From Alistipes sp. (GTDB taxonomy: Bacteria; Bacteroidota; Bacteroidia; Bacteroidales; Rikenellaceae), in assembly GCA_017403125.1 (NCBI GenBank), contig JAFQOR010000024.1:44724-108723 (forward strand): a stretch of 64,000 nt of DNA. Reading direction: 5' to 3'. Below the pieces are notes generated by a model. That model had not been told where the DNA came from, ran no database searches, and was given only the letters and a program-made list of their open reading frames with translations. Positions 18,500-27,853 of this stretch are shown here, piece after piece; within the stretch, counting starts at the first letter, position 1, and the number at the start of each line of letters is the position of its first letter. The position numbers were made by a program, and so were the translations under genes.

Positions 18500-19681
18500 T
18501 TATTTACGCCACACCATCTTGTTTACTACACCCGTGTATGACTGAATGAGTTTTACGACCTTGGTCGATACATTCTCATCGGTATAGGTAGGTACGGGTA
18601 TGCCGTTATCGTCGTTACGTACCATCTCAACAGCCGTATCTACCGCCTGTAATAGCGAGTGTGTGTCGATGCCGGCGAGGATAAAACAACCCTTATCGAG
18701 TGCCTCGGGGCGCTCGGTCGAGGTGCGTATGCATACCGCAGGGAACGATTTGCCGATGCTGGTGAAGAACGAACTCTCCTCGGGCAATGTGCCGCTGTCG
18801 CTTACTACGGCAAAGGCATTCATCTGCAAACAGTTGTAGTCGTGGAAACCGAGAGGCTCGTGCTGTATTACACGTCTATCGAGCTCGAAGCCGCTTGCAG
18901 CCAGACGATTTCTCGAACGCGGGTGGCACGAGTAGAGTATGGGCATATCATACTTCTCTGCCATCTTGTTTATAGCGGTAAAGAGTGATGTAAAGTTCTT
19001 CTCGGTGTCGATATTCTCCTCGCGATGTGCCGAGAGCAGAATGTATTTGCCTCTCTTCAAACCGAGGCGGGCGTGTATGTCCGAGCCCTCTATTTCGGCG
19101 AGATTCTCGTGTAGCACCTCTGCCATTGGCGAGCCTGTAACGTAGGTGCGCTCCTTGGCAACGCCCGATGCGTTGAGATAGCGACGTGCATGCTCCGAGT
19201 AGCAGAGGTTTACGTCTGAGATGATATCCACGATGCGTCGGTTAGTCTCCTCCGGAAGGCACTCGTCGAAGCATCTGTTGCCCGCCTCCATGTGAAAGAT
19301 GGGTATGTGTAGGCGTTTTGCACCAATTACCGATAGGCACGAATTGGTGTCGCCCAATACGAGTACGGCGTCGGGCTTTGTAGCGACCATAAGCTTGTAT
19401 GACGAGTTAATGATGTTGCCCATCGTAGCGCCAAGGTCCTCACCCACGGCGTTCATATAGACGTCGGGGTCAGCGAGTTTCAGGTCGCGGAAGAAGATGC
19501 CGTTGAGGTTGTAGTCGTAGTTCTGACCGGTGTGTGCCAAGAGGCAGTCGAAGTAGCGGCGGCACTTGTTTATGACCGCTGCAAGGCGTATGATTTCGGG
19601 GCGTGTGCCTACGATGATGAGTAGTTTAAGGCGTCCATCACCCTTGAATGATACGTTTGAATAGTAGAAGTTGTTATTCAT
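18500..19681 (-). CDS. capG: Non-hydrolysing UDP-GlcNAc-type 2-epimerase (CapG/WbjD)
   Basis: The last enzyme of UDP-N-acetyl-L-fucosamine synthesis (393 residues). WecB-family signatures are present: IVGTRPEIIRLAAV (22-35), VLGDTNS, HMEAGNRCFDECLPEE, SAHREENI and VSDSGTLPEE. Its two partners, CapE and CapF, lie upstream in the same operon, separated only by an acyltransferase gene, so the FnlC/CapG role is preferred over plain WecB. The product would be UDP-L-FucNAc. Confidence 0.9.
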   Translation of the reverse strand: MNNNFYYSNVSFKGDGRLKLLIIVGTRPEIIRLAAVINKCRRYFDCLLAHTGQNYDYNLNGIFFRDLKLADPDVYMNAVGEDLGATMGNIINSSYKLMVATKPDAVLVLGDTNSCLSVIGAKRLHIPIFHMEAGNRCFDECLPEETNRRIVDIISDVNLCYSEHARRYLNASGVAKERTYVTGSPMAEVLHENLAEIEGSDIHARLGLKRGKYILLSAHREENIDTEKNFTSLFTAINKMAEKYDMPILYSCHPRSRNRLAASGFELDRRVIQHEPLGFHDYNCLQMNAFAVVSDSGTLPEESSFFTSIGKSFPAVCIRTSTERPEALDKGCFILAGIDTHSLLQAVDTAVEMVRNDDNGIPVPTYTDENVSTKVVKLIQSYTGVVNKMVWRK

Positions 19682-19717
19682 CGTTAAAAATGTTTTAGTT
19701 CCATAAAAGTTGAACTG

Positions 19718-20746
19718 TTAGGTTCGTTTGCCGAGTAGTAGGCGCGACAGTAGGCGCGATTGTGACATGGCATATACCGTTAAACAGAGCGCCGTAAATA
19801 TCGATATTGATAGTAGCAACTGCATAAGTTCAGAGTCGATATGTATGGAGTGCTGTCGCATGGCAGCAAATACCAAGCCTTGTAGCATATATATGGCGAA
19901 GGTTAAACCTCCAAGCCGCTTCATGATGCCTACGATACTGCTATTACCAAACCATCTGTCGATACGCTGCGCTACAAAGTAGCAGATGATGATGCTTGCA
20001 AACCCACCGAAGAGCATTAGGGCGTAGTATCCCACACGTTCGCCAAATTCCAGATTCGTGAAAAAGTAGAATGTATGCGTGCCGCGGTAAAGCACATAGC
20101 TCGTGGCAAGCACTGCAAGTGCCACGCCCGTGGTTATCCACTTGTGAGATTGCAGCTTGTTGAACAGGTCGTACTGCTTGAAGAGCATACCTCCGAAGAA
20201 GAATGGTATCATCGTTTTCAGGAAGTTGATGAATGGGGGCATTGCCATCCCGTCGGGTAGGAACTGAATTACGAGCCATGCAACAATCATTGCGCGTATG
20301 CCTTCCCAACGCAGTGTGGCGTAGCCAATCATCACACCGTAGATGACAATGTAGATAAACCAATACGAAGATTTAATTGAAAATAGCGTTGTATCGATAA
20401 TCTCGTATGCGCTTACGGGATGAGGCTTGTAGAAGATGAGCTCGACGACGGCCCATATCAAACAGAATATAATCATGGGTCTGATAAGGCTATACCATCT
20501 ATTTGCCATTACCCCCCCCCTCCATAGTGGCAGTGTTGTCATTGAACGATACGAGACATAGCCGCTGATGAATGTGAAGAGAGGCATCTGCGTAATGGTC
20601 GTAAACTTCATGAACGCCATATCCAGATAGGCAGTACCCGAGCCCGAATATTGAAACGCATGCCCGTTTACCACCATGAATATGGCAACAAATTTCAGTA
20701 TGTCGAGAACAGCATCTCGACGTGGTGGGGTAGTAGTCTGCATCAT
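19718..20746 (-). CDS. Acyltransferase family 3 membrane protein with G9 tract
   Basis: An integral membrane O-acyltransferase of 342 residues with about ten hydrophobic helices. The family start is visible as RDAVLDILKFVAIFMVVNGH (residues 10-29), with the conserved R-D-x-D-x-L-K and the active-site-type His29. It probably O-acetylates the polysaccharide. A run of nine G (plus 20512-20520, codons 76-79) lies in the frame soon after the third helix; loss or gain of one G would truncate the protein. It sits between CapF and CapG. Confidence 0.88.
   Translation of the reverse strand: MMQTTTPPRRDAVLDILKFVAIFMVVNGHAFQYSGSGTAYLDMAFMKFTTITQMPLFTFISGYVSYRSMTTLPLWRGGVMANRWYSLIRPMIIFCLIWAVVELIFYKPHPVSAYEIIDTTLFSIKSSYWFIYIVIYGVMIGYATLRWEGIRAMIVAWLVIQFLPDGMAMPPFINFLKTMIPFFFGGMLFKQYDLFNKLQSHKWITTGVALAVLATSYVLYRGTHTFYFFTNLEFGERVGYYALMLFGGFASIIICYFVAQRIDRWFGNSSIVGIMKRLGGLTFAIYMLQGLVFAAMRQHSIHIDSELMQLLLSISIFTALCLTVYAMSQSRLLSRLLLGKRT
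20512..20520 (-). repeat. G9 homopolymer in the acyltransferase gene
   Basis: Nine consecutive C on the plus strand (G on the coding strand) within codons for Trp-Arg-Gly-Gly-Val at residues 75-79. The reading frame is on at this length. Tracts of this kind commonly mediate on/off switching by slipped-strand mispairing. Confidence 0.8.
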
Positions 20747-20756
20747 CTCCTTTCTG

Positions 20757-21965
20757 TTACTCGCTCTTCACCTTCTCGAAGAATGTGTCGGGATGGTTGG
20801 GATCAAAGGGCTCGTTTGCCCACATTACGGTTACGAGGTCCTCGCTCTCGGAGAGGTTGATTATGTTGTGGGTATATCCGGGTAGCATGTGTACGGCCTC
20901 GATTTTATCGCCCGATACCTCGAACTCCAACACCTCGTTCGAGCCTATGCGACGCATCTGTATCATGCCGTGACCACTAACCACAATGAAGAACTCCCAC
21001 TTTGTGTTGTGCCAATGCTCGCCTTTGGTGATGCCGGGCTTCGAGATATTAACGCTAACCTGTCCGCACGATGCGGTACGCAGCAACTCCGTAAAGCTCC
21101 CGCGCTGGTCGATATTCATCTTTAACGGGAATGATACTCGCTCTTTGGGGAGGTAGGAGAGATATGTCGAGTAGAGCTTCTTGGCGAAGCTGTTGTCGCC
21201 AATCTCGGGCATAAGCAGTGTCTGTGGCTGCGCGTGGAAGGCTTCCAAAAGGTCGGCAATCTCGCCCAGCGTCACCTTGTGTGTTATGGGTGCAGCACAG
21301 TAGCGGCCCTCGGCAGTGAGTACGGTATCGATTCCGTCGAACTCGCAGTGGTGCTCCTCGCCTTTGAGTGCGGCGACCATCTCATCAACGAGGTCGTCGA
21401 TATAGAGTAGTTCGAGCATCGTGCTACGGTCGTTAATCGTTATCGGAAGCTCGTTAGCTATGTTGTGGCAGAAGGTAGCTACGGCCGAGTTATAGTTCGG
21501 ACGACACCACTTGCCAAAGAGGTTCGGAAAGCGATAGACCAAAACTCGCGCCCCCGTCTCTCTGCCGTAGTCAAAGAATAGCTCCTCGCCGGCACGCTTA
21601 CTCTTGCCATATTCGCCCTCGGCATAGCGTCCTATGAGCGTTGCCTGTATCGATGACGAGAGCATCACGGGGCAGCGGTTAGAGTGCTTATTGAGAGTAT
21701 CCAACAGCGTTGATGCGAAGCCGAAGTTACCCTCGGTAAACTCCTTGGGGTCCTGTGGGCGGTTTACGCCGGCGAGGTTGAATACAAAGTCGGCATCGCG
21801 GCAGTAGGCATCGAGCTCCTCGGCCGAGGAGTCGATGTCGTACTCGTAGATTGCCTCGATGTTCAACTCTCCGTAGCTGCGATTCTTGCCCTCGGCAATA
21901 TTTCGTAGCTGTGCGCATAGATTCTTGCCAACAAAACCCTTGGCTCCTGTAACCAATATCTTCAT
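20757..21965 (-). CDS. capF: CapF-like bifunctional reductase with cupin domain (FnlB/WbjC)
   Basis: Second enzyme of the UDP-L-FucNAc pathway (402 residues). The N-terminal SDR domain starts KILVTGAKGFVGKNLCAQL (2-20) and has YGKSKRAGEEL (Tyr-x-x-x-Lys). From about residue 290 comes a cupin domain with GEHWHNTKWEFF (metal-binding His pair and Glu) and MLPGYTHNI. CapF catalyses epimerisation in the cupin and reduction in the SDR part. It is 22 bp after CapE and 10 bp before the acyltransferase. Confidence 0.93.
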   Translation of the reverse strand: MKILVTGAKGFVGKNLCAQLRNIAEGKNRSYGELNIEAIYEYDIDSSAEELDAYCRDADFVFNLAGVNRPQDPKEFTEGNFGFASTLLDTLNKHSNRCPVMLSSSIQATLIGRYAEGEYGKSKRAGEELFFDYGRETGARVLVYRFPNLFGKWCRPNYNSAVATFCHNIANELPITINDRSTMLELLYIDDLVDEMVAALKGEEHHCEFDGIDTVLTAEGRYCAAPITHKVTLGEIADLLEAFHAQPQTLLMPEIGDNSFAKKLYSTYLSYLPKERVSFPLKMNIDQRGSFTELLRTASCGQVSVNISKPGITKGEHWHNTKWEFFIVVSGHGMIQMRRIGSNEVLEFEVSGDKIEAVHMLPGYTHNIINLSESEDLVTVMWANEPFDPNHPDTFFEKVKSE

Positions 21966-21987
21966 GGCTTAATGGCTTATTACGATG

Positions 21988-23061
21988 TTACTCGCTGCGT
22001 ATCTCTGCCGACTTCAAGCGCTGCTCCATGCCGAGGTCCTCGCGTACGAAGCGCAGTTTCAGCAAAAGCTGCTTCATACCCTCAATATCGAGGCGATGAG
22101 TGTTGTGCGAATGGTAGTCCTCGATGCGTGATAGCTCCTCGTTACCCTCGACAAAGAACTTGTCGTAGTTCAAGTCGCGGGTGTCGCACGGTATGCGGAA
22201 GTAGTCGCCCATGTCTATCGCCTTTGCCATCTCCTCGCGTGTTACGAGCGTCTCGTAGAGCTTCTCGCCATGGCGTGTGCCGATGACCTTAACCTCGGTT
22301 GCGCCATACGCCGGATCGACCTTCGAGTAGAGCTGCTTGATGGCCTCTGCCAATGTCGATAGTGTAGCTGCCGGAGCCTTCTGCACAAACAGGTCGCCAT
22401 TCTCACCATGTGTGAAGGCGTAGATTACTAAGTCCACAGCGTCGTCGAGTGTCATCATGAAGCGTGTCATCTCCGGGTCGGTTATCGTTATGGGCTTGCC
22501 GCTTGTCATCTGCTCCACCCATAGGGGTATCACCGAGCCACGCGATGCCATCACGTTGCCGTAGCGTGTGCAGCAGATGGTTGTTGCAGCGCCCACGCCA
22601 AGCTCTCGTCCCTTGGCAATAGCCACCTTCTCCATCAATGCCTTCGAGATACCCATGGCGTTGATGGGGTATGCAGCCTTGTCGGTCGAGAGGACTACGA
22701 CATTCTTTACGCCATGCTCGATTGCCGACTCCAAGACGTTGTTCGTGCCTATGACGTTGGTACGTGTAGCCTCCATGGGGAAGAATTCGCACGAGGGGAC
22801 CTGCTTCAACGCCGCTGCCGCAAATACATAATCGACACCGCGCATCGCCACATCTACCGAGCGGCGGTCACGCACGTCGCCAATATAGAACTTAACCTTG
22901 GGGTTTTGCAGACGATGACGCATGTCGTCTTGTTTCTTCTCGTCGCGCGAGAAGATGCGAATCTCTTTGATGTCGGAGTCGAGGAAGCGTCGAAGTACGG
23001 CGTTGCCAAACGAACCGGTACCGCCTGTAATTAGCAGGACTTTGTCTTTGAATAGTGACAT
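21988..23061 (-). CDS. capE: UDP-GlcNAc 4,6-dehydratase/5-epimerase (CapE/FnlA)
   Basis: First enzyme of UDP-L-FucNAc synthesis (357 residues). It is a soluble extended SDR with LLITGGTGSFGNAVL (9-23), STDKAAYPINAMG and the MGISKALMEK motif, in which Met replaces the usual Tyr of the Y-x-x-x-K pair, typical of inverting dehydratases. C-terminal GTRHGEKLYETL is also family-typical. The run CapE-CapF-(acyltransferase)-CapG on one strand supports the pathway call. Confidence 0.94.
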   Translation of the reverse strand: MSLFKDKVLLITGGTGSFGNAVLRRFLDSDIKEIRIFSRDEKKQDDMRHRLQNPKVKFYIGDVRDRRSVDVAMRGVDYVFAAAALKQVPSCEFFPMEATRTNVIGTNNVLESAIEHGVKNVVVLSTDKAAYPINAMGISKALMEKVAIAKGRELGVGAATTICCTRYGNVMASRGSVIPLWVEQMTSGKPITITDPEMTRFMMTLDDAVDLVIYAFTHGENGDLFVQKAPAATLSTLAEAIKQLYSKVDPAYGATEVKVIGTRHGEKLYETLVTREEMAKAIDMGDYFRIPCDTRDLNYDKFFVEGNEELSRIEDYHSHNTHRLDIEGMKQLLLKLRFVREDLGMEQRLKSAEIRSE

Positions 23062-23074
23062 GATTTGTTTGTGT

Positions 23075-24304
23075 TTATGTAGTTAGTAATTTGTCGTATA
23101 GTTTGATGTAGTGCTCGAAGCATATATCCTTGTCGAAGTGCTCCTCGGCACGTTTGCGGCATGCCTCGGCGTAGTGAGCCTTACCATGGCTTCGTATGGC
23201 ATGTATAGCCTCTGCCATCGCCTCAATGTCGCCTATGCCATCAACTGCCATACCCGTTTCGGGCGTGATAAGTTCGGGCATGGCCGTGGTGTTATAGATT
23301 ATGACCGGTGTCCCGCATGCCATAGCCTCGGCTATTGTTAGTCCGAATGTCTCTTGGCGCGATAGGCTTACAGCAATGTCGGCTGCCGAGTAGTATTCCG
23401 CAAGTTCTGCTACGTTTTTGGTGTGACACACACCCACAACACCGCGCGGCAGCGATGCTTGTTGCTCATGGGTAACGCCTACAACAACCATTGCGTAGTC
23501 GTCTGATAGGTGTTCGCGCAGACGGAATATGTCGCTCCAACCCTTCTTCTCGGTCCATACGTTGGCAACGAACAACAGCAGTGTGCGGTTGCCAATATCG
23601 TGCTTTTGGCGTACGCTGTCGCCATTTACCGGACGGAAGGTGTCGATGTCGATGCCATTGTGGATGGTTTCGATGGTGCTATTCTTGAAGAGTGACTGTC
23701 GGCACTCGGTAGCCAACCAATCCGATACGGGAACTACAACAAGCCTATCGCCTAACGATGTGAAGAGGCGCTGTTTCAGTTCGAAGTTTTGTGCCGTACG
23801 ATGGTTTATGCCAAGGTCGAAGCATCGTGGATAGCTCGAAACATGGTCGCAACTCTTGCATCCCTCTACCCACTTTCGACAGCCCGTTGTTATGTAGTGC
23901 GAGCAATGTCCCGTATATGTCCAGCTGTCGTGGAGTGTCCACACAACCTTTGCGCGACACGATTTAAGGTAGTCGAAGAGTGTGGGGTAGTTCAGATAGT
24001 ATCCATGCAGGTTGTGAAGGTGGATGATATCGGGCTCGACTCTTCGCAACTCATCTACGAGGAGCTTCGTGGCGCATCGCGACCCCAAGCCGTGTCTGTC
24101 GAGAAGACGCGAGAGTGCGAGGTGCCATGCGCGACTTGCCGACGAGCCCATGGCGAAAAGGTGTGAGCGACTCTCGGTGCTGTTACGACCATAGGCAATA
24201 TAACTCTCCCAACCATGATTCATGGCTGCAACACCAATCTGCTCGGCAATTCGTCCTGTCGAGCCCCAATTGACGGTTGAGTTTATCTGAAATAGTTTTG
24301 GCAT
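23075..24304 (-). CDS. Glycosyltransferase family 4
   Basis: A GT-B enzyme of about 409 residues from ATG 24304 (MPKLFQINSTVNWGSTGRIA), a start strongly conserved in WcaC-like enzymes; a longer frame to 24334 would overlap the upstream gene and is not preferred. It has LHNLHGYYLNYPTLF, TLHDSWTYTGHC, and the C-terminal donor site QETFGLTIAEAMACGTPVI (E-x7-E). It adds one sugar of the repeat unit at the inner membrane face. Donor not deducible. Confidence 0.88.
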   Translation of the reverse strand: MPKLFQINSTVNWGSTGRIAEQIGVAAMNHGWESYIAYGRNSTESRSHLFAMGSSASRAWHLALSRLLDRHGLGSRCATKLLVDELRRVEPDIIHLHNLHGYYLNYPTLFDYLKSCRAKVVWTLHDSWTYTGHCSHYITTGCRKWVEGCKSCDHVSSYPRCFDLGINHRTAQNFELKQRLFTSLGDRLVVVPVSDWLATECRQSLFKNSTIETIHNGIDIDTFRPVNGDSVRQKHDIGNRTLLLFVANVWTEKKGWSDIFRLREHLSDDYAMVVVGVTHEQQASLPRGVVGVCHTKNVAELAEYYSAADIAVSLSRQETFGLTIAEAMACGTPVIIYNTTAMPELITPETGMAVDGIGDIEAMAEAIHAIRSHGKAHYAEACRKRAEEHFDKDICFEHYIKLYDKLLTT

Positions 24305-24321
24305 GGTTGCGTACATTTTAG

Positions 24322-25323
24322 TTATATGTAACACTCTGTTTGGTAACGAGCTATCGCCCCGAAGTCCATCTGCGATATGTTCTTGCGCAGGTTGTTGTAG
24401 TGGTCGATGTTGCAGATATGTTTCAGCTCCCTCTCGAAGCTATCGCTGTCGAGCGAGAAGATTACGCCGTTTTGTGGCGTTATAATCTCCTCGGCGCACC
24501 CCACCCTGTCACTTACCATGACAGGCGTGCCATTGTTGAGCGCCTCCTCCACAACCAAACCCCATGCTTCTGAAATTGAGGGGAGGATAAAGACGTCGGC
24601 TTGTTGATAGTAGCGCCATAGCTCTTTGTTGGCAACGGCGCCGGCGAACTCGATATTGCTGTCGGCAATCGACCGCAACTGCTCTTCTTGATCTCCGAAA
24701 CCTACTATTGTCAGGTGTAGTTCGGGGTGGTTGTTAAATCGTTCGATAAGGAATTGTAGATTCTTCACGGCTGTCAAACGACCAACATACAAGAATTTTG
24801 CGACCTTACTGCGTGGCTCATAACCGGGTTGTTCGATATAGTTGAATATGCCTACGCCTCGCGTAATTATGGTTGTACCCTTGAAGCCAAGATTATCGGT
24901 TATTGTCCGTTGGGCTTTTCCCGATGCATAAACCTTCGAGACGTGTTTTACGAAAAGGCGCTTGACGAAACCCTTTATTCCCTTTGTTGTAGATTCGATG
25001 TAGCTCGACTCAACTACAACGGCACACTTTCTTCGGCGTGAGAACACTGCCCCTACCCACAATGGCAGTGAGTCCCAACCGCCAAGTATAAGCTCCGAAT
25101 AGGGTGTGCGCCACAGTATGCCGATAAGCTGAAACAGTCGCATTATGGAGTTCTTGCGCAAGAATATGTGTTCGAAGTGCATCTCTGCATCGAAGAAGTC
25201 GCTATTACGACCATTCGGACGATCGCCTGTATATATTACCAACAGCCTACAACGTTTGTTAATCTCGTTGTAAAGATTTATTTTGTAGAACGATGGCAGG
25301 TTTGTGATAACAATTTTATACAT
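24322..25323 (-). CDS. Glycosyltransferase family 4
   Basis: A GT-B enzyme of 333 residues with FLYVGRLTAVKNLQFL (donor-domain start, about 195-210) and SISEAWGLVVEEALNNGTPV (E-x7-E motif). It lies 17 bp upstream of the next glycosyltransferase and 6 bp after the polymerase gene. One of three GT4 enzymes of the cluster; the sugar it transfers cannot be told. Confidence 0.87.
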   Translation of the reverse strand: MYKIVITNLPSFYKINLYNEINKRCRLLVIYTGDRPNGRNSDFFDAEMHFEHIFLRKNSIMRLFQLIGILWRTPYSELILGGWDSLPLWVGAVFSRRRKCAVVVESSYIESTTKGIKGFVKRLFVKHVSKVYASGKAQRTITDNLGFKGTTIITRGVGIFNYIEQPGYEPRSKVAKFLYVGRLTAVKNLQFLIERFNNHPELHLTIVGFGDQEEQLRSIADSNIEFAGAVANKELWRYYQQADVFILPSISEAWGLVVEEALNNGTPVMVSDRVGCAEEIITPQNGVIFSLDSDSFERELKHICNIDHYNNLRKNISQMDFGAIARYQTECYI

Positions 25324-25329
25324 GGTCTT

Positions 25330-26514
25330 CTACTCTTCGTATCGTCTGTCAATACAGTTGCCCAGAAGCAACCAGAATATAAAACATAGCGGACTGCCAG
25401 CCGCAAAGATATATCCTTCGGATGCAAAACTTACTGCAAAAAAAGCGAATAAACCAAGCAGTAGTATGCTATTGTAGGTTCGCTCTCGCCATTGTGTCAA
25501 TATGGCTTGAAAAAATATTCCAAGGCATAGTAATAAGCCCACAATACCGGTCATAGATAGTATAGCAAACCATGATGACCCAGGCTCGATAGTGCCATTT
25601 TTTGAGTTGTAAGCATCGCCCAATGTGGGGTCCACAGTCGAGAATCCGACACCTATGATAGGACTGCTTTTGAACTCTTCGATACGATATTTTATCTTAT
25701 GTTCTCGGGCATCAAATAAACTCATCTCGTCTCGCTCGCTAACCTTGGATATAAATCCATCCATTATATTGGTGTTGGTGACGGCGTATGCGCTAATACA
25801 TAGTACGGCAATCGCTACAAACCATATGCGACCCATATTTCGCATACAGCGTCGAGACATCAGCATTATCACTATTGAGGCTATGATTGTAGCAATAAGT
25901 GCCCCTCGTGATGCGGATAGAGCGAGTGAACCAAGACAAGGAATCATTGGAACAATCCAAATCCACTTGCTTGTAATACTCTTGTACAGAAGAACACACA
26001 CGCTAATACCGCTAATAATGCCGAGCATTATCGAGTGGTTTGTCATGCCACTGAATAGACCTCCTTTATCCGTAAACTCCGCGTTAGCCTCGTAGGTCAT
26101 ATAGTTGATGCCGAGGAAGAAGCAGAAGAATGATATGAATGAGAGTATTATGCACAGTGTTATCACTTCGTATAGGCATAGGCGTCGTAGTATGCGCAGA
26201 TTCTCATTCTGAATCATTGGCGATACAATCGTAATAATTGCGACAAAGGCAAAAAAACGTGCCCATGCATTAAAAATGGGGGATGGGTCGGATAGTAGCA
26301 ATGCAAATCCTATATATACAAGAAATAGTAATATCGGTGTATATAACTTTGGGAACTCGCTAAAAAACAGAATACATAGTATGCCAATGCCTGTGATAAC
26401 GGTGTAGTATGACGGCAAGTTGCCGATAGCACCAATTGCCGTGTGCATGGCGATTAGCGTTAGTATCAAACTAAATGCGCTTATGATGGGATTATTCTTT
26501 ATTAACTCTCTCAT
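25330..26514 (-). CDS. O-antigen/capsule polymerase (Wzy-like)
   Basis: A membrane protein of 394 residues with about ten to twelve helices and one large loop between about residues 230 and 320 that carries the ligase/polymerase-type pattern (GVGFSTVDPTLGD, GSSWFAILSMTGIVG). The best fit is the Wzy polymerase that joins flipped repeat units in the periplasm. Local composition is slightly richer in AT than its neighbours, as is common for wzy genes. A Wzx gene is directly upstream. Sequence divergence in this family keeps the call moderate. Confidence 0.8.
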   Translation of the reverse strand: MRELIKNNPIISAFSLILTLIAMHTAIGAIGNLPSYYTVITGIGILCILFFSEFPKLYTPILLFLVYIGFALLLSDPSPIFNAWARFFAFVAIITIVSPMIQNENLRILRRLCLYEVITLCIILSFISFFCFFLGINYMTYEANAEFTDKGGLFSGMTNHSIMLGIISGISVCVLLYKSITSKWIWIVPMIPCLGSLALSASRGALIATIIASIVIMLMSRRCMRNMGRIWFVAIAVLCISAYAVTNTNIMDGFISKVSERDEMSLFDAREHKIKYRIEEFKSSPIIGVGFSTVDPTLGDAYNSKNGTIEPGSSWFAILSMTGIVGLLLCLGIFFQAILTQWRERTYNSILLLGLFAFFAVSFASEGYIFAAGSPLCFIFWLLLGNCIDRRYEE

Positions 26515-26519
26515 CTTAC

Positions 26520-27821
26520 CTACCCATGCTTTTGTTTCGAGATGTTAATTTTGCGATATGCAACAAACATTGTGATAAAATAGACTATGTGGAACGCAAA
26601 CATCGAGCATGCCGCACACAAGGCTCCGTGTCCGAAGTTTAATATGGCAAAATAGGTGGCGATAACGGCTCCTCCGTCACGCAGGAGGCTTGCCGTAAAT
26701 ATTGTCCAGTTTCTGCCGTGAGCTATGAACATTTGCGTAAGGACGTTTGCCATGCTGCTAACAATGGCGGTGACCACCGATATGCAGAGCACGGTGCTCA
26801 ATCCATCGAAGGTAGCACCATACCACGAGGCGATGTATCCGGCGAGTAGCAGTACAACGATTGCCGGAGTGGCGGTGGATACAAAGTTAATAAGCATCAG
26901 ACGTCGCAAAATGCGGTTGTTGCTCTCGTGGTCGTTGTTTGTGGCCGCGAGGTGCGATAGCGCTACGTTGCGCAGTGCCCCCGGAATAAATAGCAGCACA
27001 GCATACCATTGCACTGCCGCCTGCGATATACCAAGCTCGGCATAGCCCGCAAGTTTGATAAGTATGAAGATGCTTATCCAATGAGTTATGGCGTAGAGGC
27101 TCTCTTGCAGGGCTATGGGTATCGAGAAGCGTACGATGCTGCGCATATATGCGCGGTCTATGCCTCTTGATGGGCCGCTCGTCTTCAACACTCTGCGTAT
27201 CGATATGTGGTTTATTATGGCGTTGAAGATGAGTGAAACAATAAGCGCCACTATCGCGCCATCGAACCCGTAGTATAGCGCTCCTATGACGCTGCTTGCG
27301 AAGGTAAAGATGCCTGCCCATGCGCTATTCAATGCCAATCGGCGATATATGCCCAAGCCCGCCATCTCGCCTGTCTGTGTGGTGTTTATGGCGTTAAATA
27401 CTATGGCTATGGCCGATAGGCGCAGTGTGTTGTCGAGGTGCGGAGCATCTATCCATAGCGCTACGTGTGGCGCAAAGATAAGCAGCAAAAGAGCTATCAC
27501 GCCACTCATGGCAAACGTGAGCAGCATGGCTATACGGTGCGTGTCGGCTATGCGCTGCATGTCGTTGGTACGCATGCTCTCGGCTATGAACTTCGTTGCG
27601 GAGTATCCCAAGCCGAGCGACGAGAATATGGCAATCATCATCAACGTGTTTTTTATTGTGCCATACTCTCCGTAGAGTTCGCTGCCGAGCAGGCGTGCTA
27701 TTGCTACACCCGCAAGGAACGATAGCCCCTTGCCCAAGGCCGAGCCCACAAGTGCCCAGAACGAGTCGTTTGCAAGGCGACTGTTGCGAAGGCGTGTGGC
27801 TATGTTGGCGATTGTACTCAT
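26520..27821 (-). CDS. Polysaccharide repeat-unit flippase (Wzx-like)
   Basis: A MOP-superfamily transporter of 433 residues with 12-14 hydrophobic segments. It opens with DSFWALVGSALGKGLSFLAG and has the Wzx-type SELYGEYGTIK motif after the first helix pair. It would move the undecaprenyl-linked repeat unit across the inner membrane. It is 5 bp before the polymerase, and the gap to the dehydratase gene is 32 bp. Confidence 0.9.
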   Translation of the reverse strand: MSTIANIATRLRNSRLANDSFWALVGSALGKGLSFLAGVAIARLLGSELYGEYGTIKNTLMMIAIFSSLGLGYSATKFIAESMRTNDMQRIADTHRIAMLLTFAMSGVIALLLLIFAPHVALWIDAPHLDNTLRLSAIAIVFNAINTTQTGEMAGLGIYRRLALNSAWAGIFTFASSVIGALYYGFDGAIVALIVSLIFNAIINHISIRRVLKTSGPSRGIDRAYMRSIVRFSIPIALQESLYAITHWISIFILIKLAGYAELGISQAAVQWYAVLLFIPGALRNVALSHLAATNNDHESNNRILRRLMLINFVSTATPAIVVLLLAGYIASWYGATFDGLSTVLCISVVTAIVSSMANVLTQMFIAHGRNWTIFTASLLRDGGAVIATYFAILNFGHGALCAACSMFAFHIVYFITMFVAYRKINISKQKHG

Positions 27822-27853
27822 CGGGGTGTGTAGTTATAGAACATCTCTTGAAA

